From contig HF990640.1 of NCBI GenBank assembly GCA_000432135.1, forward strand, positions 1 through 14,453: a DNA stretch of 14,453 bases, in the 5' to 3' direction. A program made the translations under genes and the position numbers. Of this stretch, positions 7,331-13,499 are shown one piece after another; position 1 is the first letter of the stretch, and every line of letters begins with the position of its first letter. The stretch comes from Firmicutes bacterium CAG:124. GTDB lineage: Bacteria; Bacillota; Clostridia; Oscillospirales; Oscillospiraceae. Under the pieces are notes generated by a model. That model was not told the DNA's origin, made no database searches, and saw nothing but the letters and a program-made list of their open reading frames with translations.

Positions 7331-7419
7331 AATTCCAGCGGCCTCATCATATCATATTCATTCCTGCCTGTCAATGTGAATCGCGGAAAAAATCGGCGTA
7401 TTGGAAAGGGCTGTATTTG

Positions 7420-8490
7420 TTGAAAACACATGATTTTTATTACGATCTGCCGGAGGAGCTGATCGCGCAGACGCCGCTGGAGCGCCGCGACGCGTCCCGG
7501 CTCATGACGCTCGACCGGAAAACGGGCGAGGTCACGCACCGGCATTTTTACGACCTGCTTGAGCTTCTGCAGCCAGGAGATTGCCTGGTCATGAACAACT
7601 CCCGTGTGCTGCCCGCACGCCTGCTCGGCCATCGGGTGCCGACCGGCGGCGCGGTCGAGGTGCTGCTGCTCAAGGATCAGGGAAACGGCGTCTGGGAGTG
7701 CCTTACGAAGCCTGGCCGCAAGACGCACACCGGGACAGAGCTGTCCTTCGGAGACGGCGATCTGACGGCGACCGTAGTAGGGGAGAGGGACGACGGCAAC
7801 AAGCTCGTGCAGTTCCACTATGAGGGGATCTTCCTTGAGGTGCTGGAACGGCTCGGAAAAATGCCTCTGCCGCCGTACATCAAGGAAGAATTGCAGGACG
7901 GCGAACGCTACCAGACCGTCTATTCCAAAATCAACGGCTCTGCCGCCGCACCGACAGCCGGTCTGCACTTTACGCAGGAGCTGCTGGACAAGCTCGCCGC
8001 CAAGGGCGTTAAGGAAGCGTATATCACGCTGCACGTCGGCCTCGGCACGTTCCGTCCCGTCAAGGCTGCGGAAATCACGGAGCATCATATGCACTCCGAA
8101 TTCTGCATGATCTCCAGGGAAACCGCGGATATCATCAACGAAACCAAACGCGCAGGCGGGCGGATCGTCTGCGTCGGCACAACTTCCTGCCGGACGCTGG
8201 AATCTCTGGCTGACGAAAACGGGTATTTCCATGAAGCCTCCGCATGGACGGATATTTTCATCTATCCCGGCTACAAATTCAAGGCCATGGATGCGCTCAT
8301 CACAAACTTCCACCTGCCGGAAAGCACGCTCGTCATGCTCGTCTCCGCATTCGCAGACCGTGAAAAGATCCTGAACGCATACAACATCGCCGTGCAGGAA
8401 CGCTACCGCTTCTTCTCCTTCGGCGACGCGATGTTCATTGGAGATGTGATGCCTTCCGAGGCCGAAAACGGAGAAAAGCCCGAAAAATAA
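7420..8490 (+). CDS. queA: S-adenosylmethionine:tRNA ribosyltransferase-isomerase
   Basis: QueA transfers and isomerises the ribosyl part of S-adenosylmethionine onto preQ1 in tRNA, forming epoxyqueuosine at wobble position 34 of GUN-anticodon tRNAs. The 356-residue product has the full family length and signatures: FYYDLPEELIAQ and RRDASRLM at the N-terminus, MNNSRVLPARL near 50-62, PPYIKEE, GSAAAPTAGLHFTQELL near 170-186, HVGLGTFRPV, and LITNFHLPESTLVMLVSAF near the C-terminus. There is no ATG. TTG at 7420 (preferred, giving MKTHDFYYD, the usual family start) or TTG three bases earlier is used, with GGAAAGGG upstream at 7403-7410. Its pathway partner tgt, normally adjacent, lies 3.1 kb downstream beyond accessory genes. 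Confidence 0.95.
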   Translation: MKTHDFYYDLPEELIAQTPLERRDASRLMTLDRKTGEVTHRHFYDLLELLQPGDCLVMNNSRVLPARLLGHRVPTGGAVEVLLLKDQGNGVWECLTKPGRKTHTGTELSFGDGDLTATVVGERDDGNKLVQFHYEGIFLEVLERLGKMPLPPYIKEELQDGERYQTVYSKINGSAAAPTAGLHFTQELLDKLAAKGVKEAYITLHVGLGTFRPVKAAEITEHHMHSEFCMISRETADIINETKRAGGRIVCVGTTSCRTLESLADENGYFHEASAWTDIFIYPGYKFKAMDALITNFHLPESTLVMLVSAFADREKILNAYNIAVQERYRFFSFGDAMFIGDVMPSEAENGEKPEK

Positions 8491-8540
8491 GGGTTTTCGG
8501 GGAAAGCGGCTTAACTGACGAAAAAATCAGGAAAAGCCGC
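8479..8540. terminator. Two consecutive hairpins after queA
   Basis: The first hairpin pairs CCCGAAAA (8479-8486) with TTTTCGGG (8494-8501) and spans the queA stop codon. The second pairs GCGGCTT (8506-8512) with AAGCCGC (8534-8540), with an inner CTGA/TCAG stem around an A-rich loop. Neither has a clear U-tract on the plus strand, so they are weak terminators or mRNA 3'-end stabilisers. The remaining DNA up to 8672 holds GCATAA and TGCAG repeats but no gene. Confidence 0.5.
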
Positions 8541-8672
8541 GCGGATAAACGAAAAGCATCACGCATCGTAAGCTTTGAGGGGATGCGCATAAAAAATGAA
8601 CAACTTTTTTGGTGCATAATGTTGCAGTGATGCTGCATGGACTGCATAAGATGGGGCTGTCCTTGCCACAAA

Positions 8673-8687
8673 ATATGTATAACATAT
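8673..8687. promoter_or_regulatory. Candidate operator of the toxin-antitoxin operon
   Basis: A perfect inverted repeat, ATATGT-ATA-ACATAT, ends on the first base of the -35 box. A second pair of arms, CGTG (8704-8707) and CACG (8716-8719), brackets the -10 box. Ribbon-helix-helix antitoxins repress their own promoters through such palindromes, so these are plausible autoregulatory sites. Confidence 0.5.
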
Positions 8688-8714
8688 TGACTTCAAGGTA
8701 CAGCGTGATATAAT
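8687..8714 (+). promoter_or_regulatory. Sigma-A promoter of the toxin-antitoxin operon
   Basis: TTGACT and TATAAT are separated by 16 bases, about 30 bases upstream of the antitoxin ATG. Both boxes are close to consensus, the best match in this part of the window. Confidence 0.75.
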
Positions 8715-8746
8715 ACACGTAAGGAAATGAATAGGAGTGATTTCAG

Positions 8747-9022
8747 ATGGCGAAAGTATCAACCAGTATTTCCATTGATGCCGACGTGAAAGCGCAGGCT
8801 CAAGAGTTGTTCGCAGATTTCGGCCTCGACCTGTCCACTGCGATCAACATCTTCCTGCGGCAGTCGATCCGTGAGAATTGCATTCCGTTTTCTATCCAGC
8901 GCGAGGTTCCCAATGCAGACACCATAGCTGCCATGAAGGAAGCTGATGACATGGTGAACCACCCTGAGCGGTACGAAACCTTTCACAGCATGGAAGACCT
9001 GAAGAAGGCATTAGAGGAATGA
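8747..9022 (+). CDS. RelB/DinJ-family antitoxin
   Basis: This 91-residue protein has a ribbon-helix-helix N-terminus: strand KVSTSISI, then a helix DADVKAQAQELFADFG, then LDLSTAINIFLRQSIRENCIPFSI, the diagnostic RelB/DinJ motif. The C-terminal half (about 52-91) is charged and probably wraps around the toxin. The N-terminal half should dimerise and bind the operator at 8673-8719, repressing the operon alone or with the toxin. The ATG follows AGGAGTGA by six bases. The stop overlaps the toxin start as ATGA, so translation is coupled and antitoxin is made first. Related antitoxins are unstable and are degraded by cellular proteases under stress; this is family knowledge. Confidence 0.93.
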   Translation: MAKVSTSISIDADVKAQAQELFADFGLDLSTAINIFLRQSIRENCIPFSIQREVPNADTIAAMKEADDMVNHPERYETFHSMEDLKKALEE

Positions 9023-9294
9023 AGTATAGCGTGAGGATATCCGCCCGCTTCAGGAAAGATATGAAGCTGGTGCAGAAACGCGGGTACGACCAGCGGCTCA
9101 TTTTTGAGGTGATCGAGCTGCTTGCCAACGGCATGAAGCTCGACGAGAAGTACAAAGACCACCTCCTGACCGGCGACTACGGCGGGTTCCGCGAGTGTCA
9201 CATCACACCCGATTGGCTGCTGGTATATCAGTACAGGGAGCAGGAGCTTTTGCTGCTGCTGTCCAGAACCGGGACGCACAGCAGCCTGTTTTGA
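9019..9294 (+). CDS. YafQ-family (RelE-like) mRNA interferase toxin
   Basis: This 91-residue RelE-fold toxin aligns along its whole length with YafQ: an N-terminal strand-helix (FRKDMKLVQKRGYDQ), then KYKDHLLTGDYGGFRECHITPDWLLVY, then LLSRTGTHSSLF. The expected active-site residues are present: H48, H61, D65 and H87, with W66 and R83 in the conserved positions. YafQ enters the ribosomal A site and cuts mRNA in a codon-dependent way. The intact residues and full length suggest an active toxin, neutralised by the antitoxin encoded just upstream with a 4-base overlap. A short HicB-like fragment begins directly after its stop codon. Confidence 0.93.
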   Translation: MKYSVRISARFRKDMKLVQKRGYDQRLIFEVIELLANGMKLDEKYKDHLLTGDYGGFRECHITPDWLLVYQYREQELLLLLSRTGTHSSLF

Positions 9295-9414
9295 ATGATG
9301 GAGCAGGCGGCGATGACGTACAAGGGCTTGGAGGAAGAGTTTCAAAAGGCGGTGGACGACTATCTGACGTTCTGCTCCGAAACAGGGAAGCGGCCCGAGA
9401 TGCCTAACGCCTGA
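9295..9414 (+). pseudogene. HicB-like antitoxin fragment
   Basis: A 39-codon open frame starts with tandem ATGs directly after the toxin stop. It encodes TYKGLEEEFQKAVDDYLTFC, then SETGKRPEMPNA and a TGA. The EEEFQKAVDDYLTFCSETGKRPE part matches the end of the HicB RNase-H-like domain (pattern: helix, AVDDYLxxC, GxxPxxP). The first roughly 40 residues and any DNA-binding tail are missing, and there is no hicA toxin gene next to it. It is therefore most likely a relic fused behind the YafQ-type operon, though it may still be translated by coupling. Confidence 0.6.
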
Positions 9415-9439
9415 AAGCACAAGAAAGATTGTAGAGTTG

Positions 9440-9465
9440 GGCGCGGCGGTCTGGACTGCTGCGCC
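9440..9465 (+). terminator. Terminator-like hairpin after the toxin-antitoxin operon
   Basis: The 12-base arms GGCGCGGCGGTC and GACTGCTGCGCC pair completely, with two G-U wobbles, around a 2-base centre. TTATATCT follows, a poor U-tract. It probably separates the toxin-antitoxin transcript from the next gene. Confidence 0.5.
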
Positions 9466-9506
9466 TTATATCTGCGAAGTATGGAGGAAATGATGAGGGT
9501 GTTTTG

Positions 9507-9902
9507 ATGTATATTGCCGATGGCATTGCGTATCCGGATGCCGAATACGGAAAAAGAGTACAAGACTATCTGAGCAGAGGATTTGACCGTAAGACGGCGG
9601 AGTATTTTGCAAGCGGAAGAAAACGAATCACGTCGGTGACGGCAAACGATGATTTTTCCCTGCGATTGTGCTTTGACAACGGGGAAGTGCGGCTGCTTGA
9701 CTGCGAACCACTGCTGGAGGTCGGAACGGTCTTTGCACCGTTTCGGGAGCTGTCCAATTTCAAACGGGTATATCTGGACGAATTCAATTGCGTTTCCTGG
9801 GATATCGACCCCAATGTAGACAGCAATGAGGTTTGGTCAAATAAGGTCGATCTCTGCCCGGATAGCTGCTATATACAGAGCGTTCCCATTGAAGAAATTT
9901 AA
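9507..9902 (+). CDS. DUF2442 domain-containing protein
   Basis: This 131-residue soluble protein has two parts. Residues 1-40 form a helical lead-in (AEYGKRVQDYLSRGFDRKTAEYFASG). Residues 41-125 form a DUF2442 domain with the typical order ITSVTANDDFSLRLCFDNGE, LLDCEPLLEVGTVFAPFREL, FKRVYLDEFNCVSWD and a DLCPDSCY end. The fold is small and the biochemical role unknown. DUF2442 genes commonly sit beside DUF4160 genes in putative toxin-antitoxin pairs, but no DUF4160 gene is present here. The ATG at 9507 has GAGGG seven bases upstream; a TTG codon just before it is less likely. It lies in the accessory stretch between queA and tgt, next to a genuine toxin-antitoxin pair. Confidence 0.85.
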   Translation: MYIADGIAYPDAEYGKRVQDYLSRGFDRKTAEYFASGRKRITSVTANDDFSLRLCFDNGEVRLLDCEPLLEVGTVFAPFRELSNFKRVYLDEFNCVSWDIDPNVDSNEVWSNKVDLCPDSCYIQSVPIEEI

Positions 9903-9994
9903 GGCTGGAACACACCAAGTTTGCGCAGAGAACAACAGACCACAGTTGTTCTATAGAAATCTTCGACAAATTCGAATGCACTTGCGTACTTGGC

Positions 9995-10150
9995 CGTAGG
10001 GGCCGATGCCCACATCGGCCCGTTGGGAAGTATCGAATTCGCCGCAGAATTTTGTAAAAACGGTGCAAACTGCCGGGCCAATGTGGGCATCGGCCTCACA
10101 AAGGCTCCCCTCGGACTCAAGGGGATCTGGCACGAAGGGTCTGAGGGGAT
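9995..10150. repeat. Composite palindromic intergenic repeat
   Basis: The 340 bases between the DUF2442 and SLH genes contain no gene. At 10000-10021 GGGCCGATG and CATCGGCCC form a perfect 9-bp hairpin with a CCCA loop. At about 10076-10097 the same 22-base unit returns in inverted orientation with two changes (GGGCCAATGTGGGCATCGGCC), so the two copies form ends of a roughly 100-bp inverted structure. It is followed at about 10100-10150 by GGCTCCCCTCGG, AAGGGGATCTGGCACGAAGG and TCTGAGGGG, which contains further CCCCT/AGGGG pairing. I recognise the style of this last unit as a multicopy intergenic repeat of gut Clostridia, but I cannot verify copy number here. Confidence 0.6.
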
Positions 10151-10179
10151 TTGAATGCTGCAAATTTACAAATTATAGA
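10151..10179 (+). promoter_or_regulatory. Possible promoter of the SLH surface protein
   Basis: TTGAAT and TATAGA are separated by 17 bases, four of six matches each. The spacing is ideal but both boxes are imperfect, so confidence is limited. Confidence 0.35.
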
Positions 10180-10196
10180 TTATTCTAAACTTTGTG

Positions 10197-10225
10197 TTTG
10201 AATTAGTTTGAATTAGTTCGATTAG
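10197..10225 (+). repeat. 10-base tandem repeat upstream of the SLH gene
   Basis: TTTGAATTAG occurs twice in tandem, followed by a degenerate third copy TTCGATTAG, in the leader of the SLH gene and ending just before its ribosome-binding site. The 10-base period matches one DNA helical turn. It could be a binding site or simply replication slippage. Confidence 0.6.
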
Positions 10226-10243
10226 AACAGGAGAAGTGATAGG

Positions 10244-11494
10244 ATGAAACCAAAACGGATTGTAAGTCTATTTCTAACGGTCGTTCTTTTGCTGTCACTT
10301 GCAATTCCACTGCAGGCTGCAAGCTCCGGCCTGTCGAATTTCAAGAAACAGACAGAATATACGGGGTTCTCTGATGTGCCTGAAACAGCGTGGTATGCGG
10401 AAAGCGTGAAGACTGTTTGCGAATATGGGCTGATGAATGGCAAAACAGTGTCAACGTTTTCACCGTCTGGAAACATGACCATTGCGGAAGCTATCGCGAT
10501 TGGTTGCCGGCTTCATGATATTTATAGTGGCGGTTCTGGTTCGTTCAAGCAATCATCACCGTGGTATCAGGTCTATGCTGATTTCTGGGCTACATTTGCG
10601 TCGTTCCCCCACTATTTCAGTGGGAAGGAATCTTTGTTCTGGACGAGTAACGTAACCAGAGAGATTTTTGCTTTCATTATGGATGAAGCACTTCCGGAAG
10701 AAGCATATAAGAACATCAATCATATTGCTCCTGGAATACTTCCTGACATTGATCTGTGTTCTGACCATTGGGGCTCAATTTACACCCTGTATAATGCTGG
10801 CGTCCTAACCGGAACTAACGATAAGGGATATGACGGTGTCTACTTCCCGGACAAAACCATAACGCGGGCAGAGGCAAGTACAATTCTTTCGAGAATCATC
10901 ATACCAGAACTCAGGCAGAAAGATGTTCTTGACCTCCCGACGATAAATCTGTTTCTTGCAGATGGCTCACGCGAAGCGTCTAGTTCCACTACTGTTACGG
11001 TAGGGCAGATTACATGGGTCTGTGCCTGCGTATCTGAAGCTGCACAATCTGGACAGGTTAAGTGGTCATCCGAAAACCCGGAAATCGCAAAAGTTGAGGC
11101 TGATACTGCACCGGGCGACTTGCCAAATTTCAAAATGGCAAAAATATATGGAATATCGCCAGGAACAGTTTTGATATATGCGGAAAATAGCCTTGGCGAT
11201 CAACTTCTATTTGATGTCGAAGTCCTACCAGACAAAAATAGCCAGTCCAATTCGAATGGTGTTAAATCAAGTAAAGCTGATTCAAGCTGCGTGAATAACG
11301 AAGATAACACCACCAGCGCAACGACACCGTCTGCAAATTGCAGCTATATCATCAACACCAACACTGGAAAATTCCATTATACATGGTGCACGAGCGTCAG
11401 CAAAATGTCTGAGAAGAACAAGTGGTATTACACTGGCACACGCGACAGTATAGTTGCGATGGGCTATGACCCGTGTAAGAACTGTAACCCGTAA
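10244..11494 (+). CDS. SLH-domain surface protein with Ig-like and C-terminal Cys/His module
   Basis: This 416-residue exported protein has a signal peptide at 1-25 (KPKR, a hydrophobic run, cleavage near LQA-AS). A clear SLH repeat spans about 42-92 (FSDVPETAWYAESVKTVCEY), a degenerate one about 105-148, and another about 167-219 (LPDIDLCSDHWGSIYTLYNAG through TRAEASTILSRI). Residues about 240-330 look like a BIG2-type Ig-like domain (VKWSSENPEIAKVE, GTVLIYAE). A Ser/Asn-rich linker (332-364) leads to a C-terminal module (about 365-416), YIINTNTGKFHYTWC to GYDPCKNCNP. Its H378, C382, C411 and C414 are placed like an Ada-type zinc site. SLH domains should tether it to the cell wall; the rest suggests an adhesive or binding role. 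AGGAGA lies nine bases before the ATG. The gene is AT-richer than tgt and queA, consistent with acquisition. Confidence 0.85.
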   Translation: MKPKRIVSLFLTVVLLLSLAIPLQAASSGLSNFKKQTEYTGFSDVPETAWYAESVKTVCEYGLMNGKTVSTFSPSGNMTIAEAIAIGCRLHDIYSGGSGSFKQSSPWYQVYADFWATFASFPHYFSGKESLFWTSNVTREIFAFIMDEALPEEAYKNINHIAPGILPDIDLCSDHWGSIYTLYNAGVLTGTNDKGYDGVYFPDKTITRAEASTILSRIIIPELRQKDVLDLPTINLFLADGSREASSSTTVTVGQITWVCACVSEAAQSGQVKWSSENPEIAKVEADTAPGDLPNFKMAKIYGISPGTVLIYAENSLGDQLLFDVEVLPDKNSQSNSNGVKSSKADSSCVNNEDNTTSATTPSANCSYIINTNTGKFHYTWCTSVSKMSEKNKWYYTGTRDSIVAMGYDPCKNCNP

Positions 11495-11502
11495 ATTTGT
11501 CG

Positions 11503-11517
11503 CCCGCCGTCTGCGGG
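11503..11517 (+). terminator. Short hairpin after the SLH gene
   Basis: CCCGC and GCGGG form a 5-bp stem around a 5-base loop nine bases after the stop codon, followed by AATATAT. It is a weak terminator candidate. The 75 bases from here to tgt hold no gene and no convincing promoter. Confidence 0.35.
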
Positions 11518-11590
11518 AATATATCTGCAATTCAGAAATTCAGAAACTTGCGCCATTTATTGACGCGGCAAATAAAATTTCGAGGTAACT

Positions 11591-12721
11591 ATGTTTAAAG
11601 TATTAAAAACAGAGGGTGCTGCCCGCAGAGGGGAGTTTTCCTGCCCGCATGGGACGGTTCAGACGCCGGTTTTTATGAACGTCGGCACGCAGGCTGCGAT
11701 CAAGGGCGCGCTGTCGGCTGCTGATCTGGAAACGATCGGCACGCAGGTCGAGCTGTCCAACACCTATCATCTGCATCTGCGGCCCGGAGACGAGGTCGTG
11801 CGCGATATGGGCGGCCTGCACAAATTCATGACGTGGGACGGCCCAATCCTGACGGATTCCGGCGGATTTCAGGTCTTTTCCCTGGCCGGACTCCGAAAGA
11901 TCAAGGAGGAGGGCGTGACGTTCGCGTCCCATCTTGACGGCCACAGGATCTTCATGGGACCGGAGGAGAGTATGCGCATCCAGTCGAACCTCGGCTCCGA
12001 TATTGCCATGGCGTTTGACGAGTGCGTGGAAAACCCCGCAAAATACCAGTATGCCAAGGCGTCCTGCGAGCGCACGGCGCGCTGGCTTGCCCGGTGCAAG
12101 GAGGCGCTTGCCCGATATAACGCTGAGCCGGACGCTGTCAATCCCGGTCAGCAGCTCTGGGGGATCAATCAGGGCGCGACGTTCAAGGATCTGCGCATCT
12201 GGCACATGAAGGAGATCGCCAAGCTCGACCTGCCGGGCTACGCCATCGGCGGTCTGGCCGTCGGAGAACCGACTGAGGTCATGTATGAGATCATTGAGGC
12301 GGTCGAGCCGTATATGCCAAAAGACAGGCCGCGCTATCTGATGGGCGTCGGCACGCCGTCGAACATCATTGAATCCGTCGCACGCGGCGTGGACTTCTTC
12401 GATTGCGTCATGCCGGCCAGAAATGCGCGGCACGCCAAGCTTTTTACATGGCAGGGGAGCATCAACCTCAAAAACGCGAAGTACACGCGTGACGACGGCC
12501 CCATTGACCTGCAGTGTGACTGTCCGGTATGCAGGCGCTATTCCCGCGCGTATCTCCATCACCTGTTCAAAGCGGAGGAGATGCTCGCCATGCGCCTGTC
12601 CGTCATGCACAATCTGTATTTCTATAATACGCTGACCCGGCGTATCCGCGACAGCCTTGACACCGGGACCTTCGGCGATTTCCGCGCGGAGTACTCGCAA
12701 AAGTTGGCGGAAAAAATATAA
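11591..12721 (+). CDS. tgt: tRNA-guanine transglycosylase (queuine tRNA-ribosyltransferase)
   Basis: Bacterial Tgt swaps guanine 34 for preQ1 in tRNAs with GUN anticodons; QueA, encoded upstream in this window, then modifies that base. The 376-residue product has the standard TIM-barrel family length. Key residues are D89 in TDSGGFQ (general acid/base), the substrate loop GGLAVGE near 220-226, the nucleophile D271 in FDCVMPARNARH, and the zinc site C309, C311, C314 and H340 (CDCPVC ... MH). The spacing of the four zinc ligands equals that of the Zymomonas enzyme. The ATG is preceded by GAGG five bases upstream. As queA has been separated from it by accessory DNA, tgt presumably depends on a local promoter or read-through; I could not identify a strong one. 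yajC follows after about 93 bases. Confidence 0.97.
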   Translation: MFKVLKTEGAARRGEFSCPHGTVQTPVFMNVGTQAAIKGALSAADLETIGTQVELSNTYHLHLRPGDEVVRDMGGLHKFMTWDGPILTDSGGFQVFSLAGLRKIKEEGVTFASHLDGHRIFMGPEESMRIQSNLGSDIAMAFDECVENPAKYQYAKASCERTARWLARCKEALARYNAEPDAVNPGQQLWGINQGATFKDLRIWHMKEIAKLDLPGYAIGGLAVGEPTEVMYEIIEAVEPYMPKDRPRYLMGVGTPSNIIESVARGVDFFDCVMPARNARHAKLFTWQGSINLKNAKYTRDDGPIDLQCDCPVCRRYSRAYLHHLFKAEEMLAMRLSVMHNLYFYNTLTRRIRDSLDTGTFGDFRAEYSQKLAEKI

Positions 12722-12756
12722 AACGGAAATTTATTCAGAAATCCTGTCGCGCCGAC

Positions 12757-12785
12757 TTGAAATGTTGCCGCAGACACGATATAAT
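12757..12785 (+). promoter_or_regulatory. Sigma-A promoter for yajC
   Basis: TTGAAA and a perfect TATAAT are separated by exactly 17 bases, 30 bases before the yajC start, in the tgt-yajC gap. yajC can therefore be expressed independently of tgt. Confidence 0.75.
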
Positions 12786-12814
12786 AAACGAAATTCAAAT
12801 ATGGAGGAAAGACC

Positions 12815-13207
12815 ATGTACCTTTTCTTAACCGCAGCGGATTCCACCGGTGCAGCAGGCGGCGGCGCGTCCATGATCCTCATGTTCGTCGTGCTGATCGC
12901 AGTGTTCTACTTCTTTATGATCCGCCCGGAAAACAAACGCAAAAAAGAAGCGCAGCAGATGCGTGACTCGCTGAAGGTCGGCGACAATATCACGACCATC
13001 GGCGGCATCATCGGCGATATCGTCTCGATCAAGGACAACTCCATCGTCATCGAAACGACCACCGACCGCGTCCGCGTTGAGTTTGCAAAGTTTGCTGTTT
13101 CCACCAACAACACGGCGGAAAAGGAAGCTGCCAAGCAGAAGGCCGCAGCTCTGGCTGCCCGCAAGGAGCAGAAGGAAAAAGAGAAGAAGGCCAAGAAGGA
13201 TAAATAA
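12815..13207 (+). CDS. yajC: Preprotein translocase subunit YajC
   Basis: This 130-residue protein has a short N-terminal segment with a Gly/Ala-rich stretch, a single membrane helix (about 19-37, ILMFVVLIAVFYFFMIRP) and the family signature RPENKRKKEAQQMRDSLKVGDNITTIGGIIGDI. A soluble beta domain (to about 95) is followed by a very basic Lys/Ala/Glu tail (102-130), longer than in enterobacterial YajC and typical of Firmicutes. YajC associates with SecDF and the Sec translocon and is accessory for secretion. GGAGGAAA lies four bases before the ATG. In many bacteria the order is queA-tgt-yajC-secD-secF; here secDF does not follow, and a deleted IS element lies 30 bases downstream, where no native terminator is visible. 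Confidence 0.95.
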   Translation: MYLFLTAADSTGAAGGGASMILMFVVLIAVFYFFMIRPENKRKKEAQQMRDSLKVGDNITTIGGIIGDIVSIKDNSIVIETTTDRVRVEFAKFAVSTNNTAEKEAAKQKAAALAARKEQKEKEKKAKKDK

Positions 13208-13281
13208 TTGTCTGACCCCGTACAAGGCGGCAAAAATGAAGTGTCCCCCAAAAGTTAGACAAAATTATGAACACAACCTGT

Positions 13282-13374
13282 TCAAGCAGCCGAAAGGGCC
13301 TGCTGCCTGCGGATCGCAGACGGCAGGCCCTTCAGCTTTGCCTTGATCCTGCGGTTGCTGCCGTGCTCCAAAGA
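13282..13374 (-). pseudogene. IS3-family OrfB transposase, C-terminal fragment
   Basis: The minus-strand frame SLEHGSNRRIKAKLKGLPSA, then IRRQQALSAA and a TGA, is the characteristic C-terminus of IS150-group OrfB transposases (NNxRRIKxKLKGLxPxxYRxQAL). The catalytic DDE domain is absent. A near-perfect 16-bp hairpin (13296-13330) lies within this fragment. Confidence 0.8.
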
Positions 13375-13375
13375 A

Positions 13376-13438
13376 GCGCCCGATCACAGTCCTCTTGCAC
13401 TCTGGCGTATGGCGCCGATTGACTGCTCCTTTTGGCAT
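13376..13438 (-). pseudogene. IS3-family OrfA transposase, N-terminal fragment
   Basis: The minus-strand frame starts at an ATG (13438-13436) and reads MPKGAVNRRHTPECKRTVIG, resembling the start of IS3-family OrfA (MPKxxxxxxYTPEFKxxVV). It loses similarity within about 20 codons and runs out of frame into the OrfB fragment. The helix-turn-helix region is deleted. The right edge of similarity is approximate. Confidence 0.68.
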
Positions 13439-13440
13439 TG

Positions 13441-13499
13441 AAAAACACCCCATTTCTTAGTACCAAGTATGTTATCATACTTGCCTAACAAATGGGGTG
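13441..13499 (-). terminator. Long hairpin with U-tract at the IS left end
   Basis: Stems CACCCCATTT/AAATGGGGTG (10 bp), TTAG/CTAA (4 bp) and CAAGTATG/CATACTTG (8 bp) fold into one long hairpin with a TTAT loop. On the minus strand it is followed directly by TTTTT and then the OrfA start codon. It includes most of the terminal inverted repeat. It should terminate minus-strand transcripts entering from the DUF3783 gene, shielding the transposase from read-through. Confidence 0.75.

Noticed and set aside
7277..7419. preQ1 riboswitch in the queA leader
   Set aside because: The leader lacks the compact C-rich stem-loop and A-rich tail expected of preQ1 aptamers; only a simple palindrome is seen.
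7255..8313. Minus-strand open frame opposite queA
   Set aside because: It reads through the queA coding sequence and divergent promoters and has no recognisable features.
11603..12700. Minus-strand open frame opposite tgt
   Set aside because: Shadow of the GC-rich third positions of tgt; no ribosome-binding site or motif.
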